Positions 25,274 through 32,770 of a stretch of 64,000 bases of DNA are shown one piece after another. The notes beneath the pieces were generated by a model that was not told the origin of the DNA, ran no database searches, and saw only the letters and a program-made list of their open reading frames with translations. The first letter of the stretch is position 1; each line of letters begins with the position of its first letter. Made by a program: the position numbers and the translations under genes. The DNA comes from Streptomyces sp. LaPpAH-108 (GTDB lineage Bacteria; Actinomycetota; Actinomycetes; Streptomycetales; Streptomycetaceae): NCBI RefSeq assembly GCF_000373625.1, contig NZ_KB891988.1, forward strand, positions 62,001-126,000, written 5' to 3'.

Positions 25274-25726
25274 ATGCGAGCCTTCAGCGCAGCCCTGACC
25301 GCATCGGTTGCCGCCGGAATGCTGGTTTTCACGGGAAATCCCGCGCACGCCGAGGACCAGCTGGACCTGAAGAACTGGATGCTGGCCTGTGAGTCGGGAA
25401 ACAACTTCAAGTTCGAGCTGCATTACAACTCCGACAACAAGGGTGCCTGGCGTGACTTCGGCTACGCCGTCGCCAACTTCGACTCCGTGTACAGCGGTCA
25501 GGGATACAAGCCCCTCGTGTTCTGCGACAACGGTGCCGGCGGGTTGCAGAAGGTGAAGAACAACGCCGCGTCGGCGCACAACAGACACACGTCGTACGGC
25601 GCGTGCGTGTACTACAACAGCTGGTTCAACGGGGCGAAGGACGCGCTGCAGCCCGCGGTTCCCGCCCCGGTGAGCCGGAACCTGGTGAACACCTACAACC
25701 AGAACGCCTCCTTCCAGTGGTGCTGA
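25274..25726 (+). CDS. Small secreted protein with four cysteines
   Basis: A 150-residue protein with a clear Sec signal (MRAFSAALTASVAAGMLVFT, cleavage after NPAHA). The mature ~122 residues contain four cysteines (MLACES, LVFCDNG, YGACVYY, FQWC), probably two disulfides, and many Asn, Tyr and Trp residues, giving a lower GC than neighbours. GAGGAG at 25261-25266 precedes ATG 25274. It is divergent from the DUF1906 operon, sharing a 241-bp promoter region. I do not recognise the family. A wall-associated binding, inhibitor or antimicrobial role is conceivable, without direct support. Confidence 0.75.
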   Translation: MRAFSAALTASVAAGMLVFTGNPAHAEDQLDLKNWMLACESGNNFKFELHYNSDNKGAWRDFGYAVANFDSVYSGQGYKPLVFCDNGAGGLQKVKNNAASAHNRHTSYGACVYYNSWFNGAKDALQPAVPAPVSRNLVNTYNQNASFQWC

Positions 25727-25758
25727 GAACGACGCGAGCACGGGGCGCACTCCGCCGG

Positions 25759-26643
25759 ATGCGCCCCGTGCTGGCCCTCGCGCTGGCCCTGCCGCTCGCG
25801 GCGGGGTGCGGCGGCCAGGACGCAGGAACCGGCTCCGACCCGGGAGCCGGCCGTGCCGCCGACCCCGCGAACCCGGCCACCTGGGTCCTCCCGCTCCAGG
25901 CGTACATGCCGGACCCGGAGCAGGAGGACCTGCTCTTCGACGCCATCGAGCAGGCCAAGTCCGTGTGCATGAAGAAGTTCGGGTTCGACTACCACCCGGC
26001 CGAACCGCTGCCGGACATGGGCCCGGACACGCTCACCGACCTCCGGTACGGCATCCACGACCGGCACGTCGCCGCCACGTACGGATACAAGCCCGCCGGT
26101 GACATGCGCGCGTACCAGCGGGAGACGCAGCGCCTTATGGAGGCGTCCGAGCTCGGCCCCGAGGAGGAGGCGGCCATGACCGGGAAGCGGGACGGCTCGG
26201 CCGTCGGCGCGAAGCTTCCCGAGGACGGCTGCGGCGGGGAGGCGTACCGCCGGATCTACGGCTCCCTGCACCCCCTGTCCACGCTCGCCATGGACCTGAG
26301 CAACGAGGCGTACACGAAGGCGCAGCGGGCCGAGCCGGTACGGAAGGCCTTCCGGTCCTGGTCGAAGTGCATGGCCGACAGCGGCTACACCTACGACGAG
26401 CCCCTGGACGCCCCGAACGACCCCGCGTTCGGCGCGCCGACGGCCGGACCCGAAGAGATCGCCACCGCCCTGGCCGACCTGAAGTGCCGGGACACGTACA
26501 AGGTGGCGGATGTCTGGTTCAAGGAGGAGTCCGCGCTGCAGCGGCAACTGGGCGAGAAGCACGCCCAGGAACTCAAGGCGGCCGACCAGGTGCTCGAGCG
26601 GGCGCTGAAGGCCGCGGCACGCATCACCGGGTCCGGTTCCTGA
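25759..26643 (+). CDS. Lipoprotein of unknown function
   Basis: A 294-residue protein. MRPVLALALALPLAAGC is a lipoprotein signal with lipobox LAAGC, Cys17 being the predicted lipid site. The mature region is helical and charged, with Cys residues in KSVCMKKFGF, DGCGG, SKCMADSGY and LKCRD. This pattern is common in Streptomyces lipoproteins beside MacAB-type exporters. No strong ribosome binding site precedes ATG 25759, so coupling to the preceding gene or an upstream GTG start is possible. It lies 13 bp before the MacA-like gene, suggesting a common operon. Its partner role to the exporter is inferred from context. Confidence 0.75.
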   Translation: MRPVLALALALPLAAGCGGQDAGTGSDPGAGRAADPANPATWVLPLQAYMPDPEQEDLLFDAIEQAKSVCMKKFGFDYHPAEPLPDMGPDTLTDLRYGIHDRHVAATYGYKPAGDMRAYQRETQRLMEASELGPEEEAAMTGKRDGSAVGAKLPEDGCGGEAYRRIYGSLHPLSTLAMDLSNEAYTKAQRAEPVRKAFRSWSKCMADSGYTYDEPLDAPNDPAFGAPTAGPEEIATALADLKCRDTYKVADVWFKEESALQRQLGEKHAQELKAADQVLERALKAAARITGSGS

Positions 26644-26656
26644 GGAGTTGGCCGGG

Positions 26657-28117
26657 ATGAAAGACAACGCCGGGACGAACGACCTCTCGGACATCGAGCC
26701 GCTGCCGGGCGACGAACTCGCCGGGGGACCGGAGCCCGGTCACGCCGGGCTGACCAGGCGCTGGCGGTGGCTGGCCGGGATGACGGCCGCCTCCGTGCTG
26801 CTCACCGGCGCGGGGGTCGCCGCCGCTCAGCTGATCCGCTCCCCGGCCCAGGCCGCGGCGGAGACCGCGCCACCTGAGGCCGACGTGCTCACCGCGCCGG
26901 TGGAACACCGCGTGCTGAAGGACACGGTCGTCCTGCGAGGCACGGTACGCGCCGGGCAGACGGTAGAGGTGGCGCCGCAGAGCTCGGGCGGGGACGGGGC
27001 CGGAGCCCCCGTGGTCACCAGGGTGCCGGTCAAGGCCGGCCAGCGCGTCAAGGCCGGTCAGGTGGTGCTGGAGGTCTCCGGCCGCCCCGTGTTCGTACTG
27101 CCCGGAGACATCCCCGTGTACCGCGACCTCAAGCCCGGCGCCGAGGGCCGGGACGTGGCGCAGTTGCAGTCGGCCCTGCGCGGTCTCGGCCATGGCACGG
27201 GGGCGGACCCGAAGGGCGTCTTCGGCGCGGGCACGAAGTCGGCACTGGCCGGGTACTACTCCTCGATCGGTTACGAGCCACGGCGGGCCGAGGCCGACGG
27301 CGGAGACCGGCTCGACGCCGCGCGGGACGCCGTACGGCAGGCCGAGCGCGCTCTTCAGGACGCCGACCGGGGAACCGGGCAGCACGTCGACGGGGGCACC
27401 GGGCAGGGCAGCGCCGCGGTCACCCGGCGCCGGGCCGAGCAGGACCTCGCCGACGCACGCGCCGAACTCGCCGAGGCGGAGGCGGTGTCGGGGCCGATGC
27501 TGTCCATGGGCGAGGTGGTCTTCGTCCGCGGATTCCCGGCCTTCGTCGACTCGGTCACCGGCACGGTGGGCTCGCGCGTGTCGGGCTCCGTGCTGCGGCT
27601 GTCGGCCGGTGAACTGGTCGTCCACGGGTATCTCCCGGAGCACCAGCGGAAGTTGGTCGGTGCCGGACGGGCGGTGCAGATCCTGTCGGAGCTCAGCGGC
27701 GAGGAGACCGGTGCCGTGGTGGCCTCGGTGGCCGATACGCCGGAGTCGGGGAAGGCCGCGGAGGGCGAGGACGCCACGGGCGGCGAGGTGCCCCCGCCCG
27801 GCTCCTACCGGCTGGTGGTCAAGCCGGACAAGGCACTCACGGCGGGCTCCGCCGGGCAGGGCGTGCGGTTGACCATCGAGTCGGCCTCGACCGAGGGCCG
27901 CGCCCTGGTGGTGCCGATCACGGCGGTCTCCGCCGGGGCCGACAGCAGGACGTCCGTCACCGTCCTCGAAACGAACACCACCCGCAGACGGGTGGAAGTC
28001 CGGTGCGGTACCCAGGGCGACGGCTATGTCGCGGTGGTTCCCGTCGGCGGACAGGCCGCGCTTCGGCCGGGAGAGCGCGTGATCGTCGGGCTGCGCGGCA
28101 CAGGTGGCCCGCGATGA
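26657..28117 (+). CDS. MacA/HlyD-like adaptor with a peptidoglycan-binding domain
   Basis: A 486-residue single-span membrane protein. The membrane helix lies at about residues 38-60 (WLAGMTAASVLLTGAGVAAA). A biotinyl-lipoyl-like part (VVLRGTVRAGQTVEVAP, VKAGQRVKAGQVVLEVSGRP) is interrupted by a PG_binding_1-type module at about 158-205 (DLKPGAEGRDVAQLQSALRG, FGAGTKSALAGYYSS). An alpha-helical hairpin (about 215-285) and a beta-barrel domain follow. GAGGAG at 26642 is nine bases before ATG 26657. With the next two genes it forms a tripartite MacAB-like exporter suited to a Gram-positive wall. Cargo unknown. Confidence 0.85.
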   Translation: MKDNAGTNDLSDIEPLPGDELAGGPEPGHAGLTRRWRWLAGMTAASVLLTGAGVAAAQLIRSPAQAAAETAPPEADVLTAPVEHRVLKDTVVLRGTVRAGQTVEVAPQSSGGDGAGAPVVTRVPVKAGQRVKAGQVVLEVSGRPVFVLPGDIPVYRDLKPGAEGRDVAQLQSALRGLGHGTGADPKGVFGAGTKSALAGYYSSIGYEPRRAEADGGDRLDAARDAVRQAERALQDADRGTGQHVDGGTGQGSAAVTRRRAEQDLADARAELAEAEAVSGPMLSMGEVVFVRGFPAFVDSVTGTVGSRVSGSVLRLSAGELVVHGYLPEHQRKLVGAGRAVQILSELSGEETGAVVASVADTPESGKAAEGEDATGGEVPPPGSYRLVVKPDKALTAGSAGQGVRLTIESASTEGRALVVPITAVSAGADSRTSVTVLETNTTRRRVEVRCGTQGDGYVAVVPVGGQAALRPGERVIVGLRGTGGPR

Positions 28118-28851
28118 GGCGGCTCCTGCGGCGGAGGCGGCCAGTGCCGGAACCTGTCGGCAGTGACACGGTGCTGGACTTCCGTGCCGTCGGCCGCACC
28201 TACCCGGGGCCGCCACCGGTGACGGCCCTGCGGTCCGCGAGTCTGTCGGTGCGGCAGGGGGACTTCGTCACCGTGTCCGGCCCTTCCGGCTCCGGGAAGT
28301 CCACCTTCCTCAATATCGCCGGGCTCCTCGACACGCCGACCGAGGGGCAGTACCTCCTCGACGGCGTCGACGTCGGCTGTCTCGCCGACGCCGAACGCAC
28401 CGCCGTACGAGGCCGCCGTATCGGCTTCGTGTTCCAGTCCTTCCATCTCATGCCCCACCGCACCGCGCACGAGAACGTCGAGCTGGGGATGGTGTACGCC
28501 GGGGTGCGGCGCCGGGAACGGGCCGAGCGGGCCCGGGAAGCGCTGCACAGCGTCGGTCTCGGCCATCGGCTCGATGCGCTGCCCGGCCGGCTCTCCGGAG
28601 GCGAGCGCCAGCGCGTCGCGATCGCACGGGCCCTGGTGGTCCGGCCCGCGCTGCTCCTGTGCGACGAGCCGACCGGAAACCTCGACAGCGCGACGGCCGA
28701 CGCCGTACTGGCACTGCTCGACGGACTGAACGACCAGGGAATGACACTCGTCGTGATCACTCACGATCCCGCCGTCGCCGTACGGGGGTCGCGCCGCATC
28801 ACGATCCGCGACGGCGTACTGAGTGAGCCCGTGCCCGCCGCGGCGCGGTGA
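28114..28851 (+). CDS. ABC exporter ATPase, MacB/LolD type
   Basis: A 245-residue ATP-binding subunit. It has Walker A SGPSGSGKSTFLNIAG, Q-loop VFQSFHLMPHRTAHENVE, signature LSGGERQRVAIARAL, Walker B LLLCDEPTGNLDS and H-loop VVITHDP. The sequence fits the MacB/LolD/FtsE class that pairs with FtsX-type permeases rather than importers. Its ATG overlaps the adaptor stop (28114-28117), and the permease begins nine bases after its stop, so the three genes are translated as a set. It should power mechanotransmission-type export of a peptide, antibiotic or lipid. Confidence 0.93.
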   Translation: MRRLLRRRRPVPEPVGSDTVLDFRAVGRTYPGPPPVTALRSASLSVRQGDFVTVSGPSGSGKSTFLNIAGLLDTPTEGQYLLDGVDVGCLADAERTAVRGRRIGFVFQSFHLMPHRTAHENVELGMVYAGVRRRERAERAREALHSVGLGHRLDALPGRLSGGERQRVAIARALVVRPALLLCDEPTGNLDSATADAVLALLDGLNDQGMTLVVITHDPAVAVRGSRRITIRDGVLSEPVPAAAR

Positions 28852-28860
28852 GGAGAGGGC

Positions 28861-30108
28861 ATGACCAGACCCGGAACACCGCGCGGTGCGGGAATCTCCC
28901 CGTCCGTACTGCGGCTGCGCGACCTGTGCGCCGAGGCGGCGGCGGGCATCCTGCAGCGCCCGGCCCGGTCCCTGCTGACCGCCTTCGGCACCGTACTGGG
29001 CGTGGGCAGTTTCGTGGCCGTGCTGGGCCTGACGGCCACGGCGTCGTCGCAGATCGACAGCCGTTTCAGCGGCTTGAGTGCCACCGAAGTGACGGTCGAG
29101 GACAACGCCAGGAAGCAGAACGAGTTTGTGAACGTCGCGTTCCCCGAGGACGCCGACCAGCGGATCGGGCGGCTCAACGGCGTGGACCACGCGGGCGTGT
29201 ACTTCACCGTCCGGCTGCCGGACGACGCCACGGTGAGCGCCTCGCCGCAGGCCGATGCCCCCGGCTCGACCTCCCGCACCAAGGTGGTGGCCGCCTCTCC
29301 GGGAGTTCTCGCGGCGGCGGTGCCCAGTCTTGTCCAAGGACGTGTCTACGACGGGTTCGCCGAGCGCACGGCCGCTCCGGTGGCGGTGATCGGCGAGGGG
29401 GTGGCCGGTCAACTCGGCATCACCACACTGGAGAACGCTCCCGCGATCTTCATCGACGGGGAAGCCTTCTCCGTCGTGGGCATCGTCGGCGATGTGGAAC
29501 GCAAGGCCGACCTCCTGCTCTCCGTGGTCGTGCCCAGGACCACGGCGGAACGTGTCTGGGGCGAGGAGACCGCCTCGGATCCCACGATGCTGATCTCCAC
29601 CCGGACCGGTGCCGCCCAGCAGATCGCGGCGGAGGCGGCACTGGCACTGCGCCCCGACCATCCGGAGTACTTCCGCGCGATCGCTCCTCCGGACCCCAGA
29701 CAGCTGCGGACGTCGGTCGGTTCCGACCTCGACCAGCTGTTCCTGCTGCTCGCCTCCATCTGCCTGGTCATCGGCGCGGTCGGGATCGCCAACACCACGC
29801 TGGTGGCCGTACTCGAACGCACCGGGGAGATCGGTCTGCGCAGGGCTCTCGGGGCGCGCGGGCGCCACATCGCCGGCCAGTTCCTCGCCGAGTCGGGGGC
29901 GCTGGGAGCGCTGGGCGGCTTGCTGGGCACCGCGATCGGCACGATCACGGTGGTCGCCGTGGCCGTCTTCCGCGAGTGGACACCTGTCGTCCACCCGGCG
30001 ACGGTGACGGCGGCGCCGTTGGTCGGCCTGGTCACCGGCCTGCTCGCCGGTCTCTACCCGGCGGTCAGGGCGTCACGGGTCCAGCCCGTGGAGGCGCTCA
30101 GGCGCTGA
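28861..30108 (+). CDS. ABC exporter permease, MacB/FtsX type
   Basis: A 415-residue permease. One membrane helix near residues 38-60 (RSLLTAFGTVLGVGSFVAVL) is followed by a large extracytoplasmic MacB-PCD-like domain. Three C-terminal helices form the FtsX domain (LFLLLASICLVIGAVGIANT, ALGALGGLLGTAIGTITVVA, LVGLVTGLLAGLYP), ending in the typical ASRVQPVEALRR. The segment ERTGEIGLRRALGARGRHI is the conserved cytoplasmic coupling loop. AGGAGAG upstream of ATG 28861 is the ribosome binding site. It completes the adaptor-ATPase-permease set, and a hairpin follows the stop. Confidence 0.92.
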   Translation: MTRPGTPRGAGISPSVLRLRDLCAEAAAGILQRPARSLLTAFGTVLGVGSFVAVLGLTATASSQIDSRFSGLSATEVTVEDNARKQNEFVNVAFPEDADQRIGRLNGVDHAGVYFTVRLPDDATVSASPQADAPGSTSRTKVVAASPGVLAAAVPSLVQGRVYDGFAERTAAPVAVIGEGVAGQLGITTLENAPAIFIDGEAFSVVGIVGDVERKADLLLSVVVPRTTAERVWGEETASDPTMLISTRTGAAQQIAAEAALALRPDHPEYFRAIAPPDPRQLRTSVGSDLDQLFLLLASICLVIGAVGIANTTLVAVLERTGEIGLRRALGARGRHIAGQFLAESGALGALGGLLGTAIGTITVVAVAVFREWTPVVHPATVTAAPLVGLVTGLLAGLYPAVRASRVQPVEALRR

Positions 30109-30109
30109 G

Positions 30110-30129
30110 CGTTCCCTTCTGCGGGAACG
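30110..30129 (+). terminator. Hairpin after the exporter operon
   Basis: CGTTCCC (30110-30116) pairs with GGGAACG (30123-30129) across a six-base loop, two bases beyond the permease stop. Confidence 0.5.
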
Positions 30130-30261
30130 TGGCGTATTCACGCCATGAGGATGTTGGGTGCTGCGTGATCTTTTGGGCAGTTTTTAAGACGGACTTGTGG
30201 AAACCATGGAGATTAGAGTGCCCGGTGAGGTAGCTGTGGTTCCGTCTCTGGGGGATATGCG

Positions 30262-30531
30262 TTGCGTCGTTCATCGTCACTCGACCAGCTCGATCAGACC
30301 GACATGCTGATTGTCCGCATGCTGCATCAGGGACTCGGTGACGCGGCCATCGGCCGAAGACTCGGCATCGGGCACCGAACGGTTCAACGGCGGGTGCGTC
30401 AGCTGATGGAACGCTGGAACGTCCCGGGGCGCGTGGCGTTGGGAGCCAGGGCTCAGGAACTCGGCCTGTTCGGCAGCGAGCAGGACGATGTCAGGGCTGT
30501 TATGAGCGGTCGGTTCGCCCAATCGGCCTGA
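30262..30531 (+). CDS. Minimal LuxR-type helix-turn-helix protein (89 aa)
   Basis: An 89-residue protein that is almost only an HTH: LDQTDMLIVRMLHQGLGDAA, then IGRRLGIGHRTVQRRVRQLM. This is the GerE/LuxR C-terminal domain found at the end of longer Streptomyces regulators. No sensor domain is present. A TTG start at 30262, eight to nine bases after GGGGG, is the best choice. It could be a stand-alone small regulator or the surviving end of a truncated gene. The upstream 100 bp is AT-rich for this genome and may contain its promoter. It lies just after the exporter operon. Confidence 0.6.
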   Translation: MRRSSSLDQLDQTDMLIVRMLHQGLGDAAIGRRLGIGHRTVQRRVRQLMERWNVPGRVALGARAQELGLFGSEQDDVRAVMSGRFAQSA

Positions 30532-30647
30532 ACCGCACGCAGTTCGGAGCAGGCGCCGGGCGCCCCTGATGTCCGCCGATCGCGCCGATGGCGCCGGTCG
30601 ACAGGTGAGCGTGGGCGGCCCGGCCGCGTCCGGGCCGCCCCGGTCCC

Positions 30648-31808
30648 TCAGCCCGTCAGTCCCAGTTCCCGGGCGATCAGCATGCGCTGGACCTCGCTCG
30701 TGCCCTCGCCGATTTCGAGGATTTTGGAGTCGCGCCACATGCGGGCGACGGGGTACTCGTTCATGAAGCCGTAGCCGCCGTGGATCTGGGTGGCGTCGCG
30801 GGCGTTGTCGACGGCGATCGTGGAGGAGTAGAGCTTGGCGATGGCGGCTTCCTTCTTGAAGGGGTCGCCGGCCACCAGGCGGGCGGCGGCGTCGCGCCAG
30901 GCGAGGCGGGCCGTGTGGGCCTTCATCTCCATGTCGGCGAGCTTGAACTGGATGGCCTGGTTGGTGCCGATGGGGCGGCCGAAGGCGTGCCGTTCCTTGG
31001 CGTAGCGCACCGACTCGTCCACGCAGCCCTGGGCGAGCCCGGTGCCGAGGGCGGCGATGGCGATGCGGCCCTCGTCCAGGATGCGGAGGAACTGGGCGTA
31101 GCCGCGGCCCTCTTCGCCGAGCAGGTTGGCGGCGGGCACGCGCACGTCCTGGAAGGACAGTTCGCGGGTGTCGGAGGCGTTCCAGCCGACCTTGGAGTAC
31201 GGCGCCGCGACCGTGAAGCCGGGGGTGCCCGAGGGGACGATGATCGCGGAGATCAGCGGCTTGCCGTCGGGCTTGCGGCCGGTCACCGCCGTCACCGTGA
31301 CCAGGCCGGTGATGTCCGTGCCGGAGTTGGTGATGAAGCACTTGGAGCCGTTGATCACCCATTCGTTCGTGTCCGGGTCCAGGCGGGCCGTGGTGCGAGT
31401 GGCCCCGGCATCGCTGCCGCCGTCCGGCTCCGTCAGCCCGAACGCGCCCAGGATCTCGCCCGCGCACAGCCGGGGCAGCCACTCGGCCTTCTGCTCCTCG
31501 GTGCCGAAGAGATGGATCGGCATGGCGCCCAGCGAGACACCCGCCTCCAGGGTGATGGCCACGGACGAGTCGACCCGGGCCAGTTCCTCCAGCGCGATGC
31601 CGAGCGCCAGATAGTCGCCGCCCATGCCGCCGTACTCCTCCGGGAACGGCAGCCCGAACAGGCCCATGCGGCCCATCTCGCGGACGATCTCGTACGGGAA
31701 CTCGTGCCGCTCGTAGAAGTCGCCGATCTTCGGCGCCACGACATCGTGCGCGAACTCCTCGACCGTACGGCGGAGTTCCTCCAGCTCGGGGCTGAGACGG
31801 TGGTCCAT
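30648..31808 (-). CDS. Acyl-CoA dehydrogenase (isovaleryl/branched-chain type, leucine operon)
   Basis: A 386-residue FAD enzyme. It shows LTEPDGGSDAGATRTTARLD, then CFITNSGTDITG (FAD/substrate loop), the second family signature QIHGGYGFMNEYPVARMWRD and a C-terminal EIGEGTSEVQRMLIAREL whose GEGT carries the usual catalytic-base glutamate position. It shares a transcription unit with HMG-CoA lyase (five bases away) and the two carboxylase subunits. It most likely dehydrogenates isovaleryl-CoA or a related branched acyl-CoA in leucine breakdown. From memory, S. coelicolor has the same order with a gene called acdH. Cytoplasmic. Confidence 0.9.
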   Translation of the reverse strand: MDHRLSPELEELRRTVEEFAHDVVAPKIGDFYERHEFPYEIVREMGRMGLFGLPFPEEYGGMGGDYLALGIALEELARVDSSVAITLEAGVSLGAMPIHLFGTEEQKAEWLPRLCAGEILGAFGLTEPDGGSDAGATRTTARLDPDTNEWVINGSKCFITNSGTDITGLVTVTAVTGRKPDGKPLISAIIVPSGTPGFTVAAPYSKVGWNASDTRELSFQDVRVPAANLLGEEGRGYAQFLRILDEGRIAIAALGTGLAQGCVDESVRYAKERHAFGRPIGTNQAIQFKLADMEMKAHTARLAWRDAAARLVAGDPFKKEAAIAKLYSSTIAVDNARDATQIHGGYGFMNEYPVARMWRDSKILEIGEGTSEVQRMLIARELGLTG

Positions 31809-31813
31809 GCTGA

Positions 31814-32770
31814 TCACTGGTCCTTGTCGGGCTGAGTCGTGTTGCCGAGGGCGCGGACGGTTCGGGAGGGGCTCGGGCGGCCCAGGTGCCCGGCCATCCA
31901 CACGCTGGTCGCGGTCAGGCGGTCGAGATCGACGCCGGTCTCGATGCCGAGGCCGTGCAGCATCCAGACCAGGTCCTCGGTGGCGAGGTTCCCGGTGGCG
32001 GACTTGGCGTAGGGGCAGCCGCCCAGGCCCCCGGCGGAGGCGTCGACGGTGGTCACACCGTGCTGGAGGGCGGCGAAGGTGTTGGCGAGCGCCTGGCCGT
32101 AGGTGTCGTGGAAGTGCACACCGAGGGTGTTGGTCGGCACGCCCGACTCGTTGAGCAGGGCGAGCAGTTCGAGCACATGGCCCGGGGTGGCGACCCCGAT
32201 GGTGTCGCCGAGGCTCAGCTCGTCGCAGCCCATGTCCCTGAGCGCGGTGCACACCTTGACCACCTGGTGGAGCGGGACGGCGCCCTCCCACGGGTCGCCG
32301 AAGCACATCGACACATAGCCGCGCACATGCGCGCCCGCGTCCTTGGCCTGCCGCACCACCGGCTCGAAGACGGCCAGCGACTCGTCCACCGTGCGGTTGA
32401 GGTTGGCCTTCGCGAAGGACTCGGTGGCGCTCGCGAACACCGCGATACGGCGGGCGCCGAGCGCGAGGGCCCGGTCCAGGCCGCGCTGGTTGGGGACCAG
32501 CACCGGGAGGTCCGCGTCCAGATCGCCGAGAAGCGGGAACAGCTCCTCCGCGTCGGCCAGTTGGGGCACCCACTTGGGGTGCACGAAGCTGGTCGCCTCG
32601 ATCGTCGTCAGGCCCGCGTCGGCGAGCCTGCGGACGAACTCCGCCTTCACCGCCGTCGGTACGGCCGTCTTCTCGTTCTGCAGGCCGTCGCGCGCGCCCA
32701 CCTCGTGGATGCGCACCCGGGCCGGGAGATCCGGCGCCGGTACGACCATGGGCAGTCCCTCGGTGCTCAC
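31814..32770 (-). CDS. Hydroxymethylglutaryl-CoA lyase
   Basis: A 318-residue DRE-TIM metallolyase cleaving HMG-CoA to acetoacetate and acetyl-CoA, the last step of leucine degradation. The N-terminal RIHEVGARDGLQNEKTAVP holds the metal/catalytic Arg-Asp pair. SLGDTIGVATPGHV and GVHFHDTYGQALAN give the metal-binding HxH and conserved strand. The catalytic-cysteine loop GGLGGCPYAKSATGN is present. Length is normal. ATG 32770 overlaps the stop of the carboxylase alpha gene (ATGA 32767-32770), so the genes are coupled. Confidence 0.94.
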   Translation of the reverse strand: MSTEGLPMVVPAPDLPARVRIHEVGARDGLQNEKTAVPTAVKAEFVRRLADAGLTTIEATSFVHPKWVPQLADAEELFPLLGDLDADLPVLVPNQRGLDRALALGARRIAVFASATESFAKANLNRTVDESLAVFEPVVRQAKDAGAHVRGYVSMCFGDPWEGAVPLHQVVKVCTALRDMGCDELSLGDTIGVATPGHVLELLALLNESGVPTNTLGVHFHDTYGQALANTFAALQHGVTTVDASAGGLGGCPYAKSATGNLATEDLVWMLHGLGIETGVDLDRLTATSVWMAGHLGRPSPSRTVRALGNTTQPDKDQ

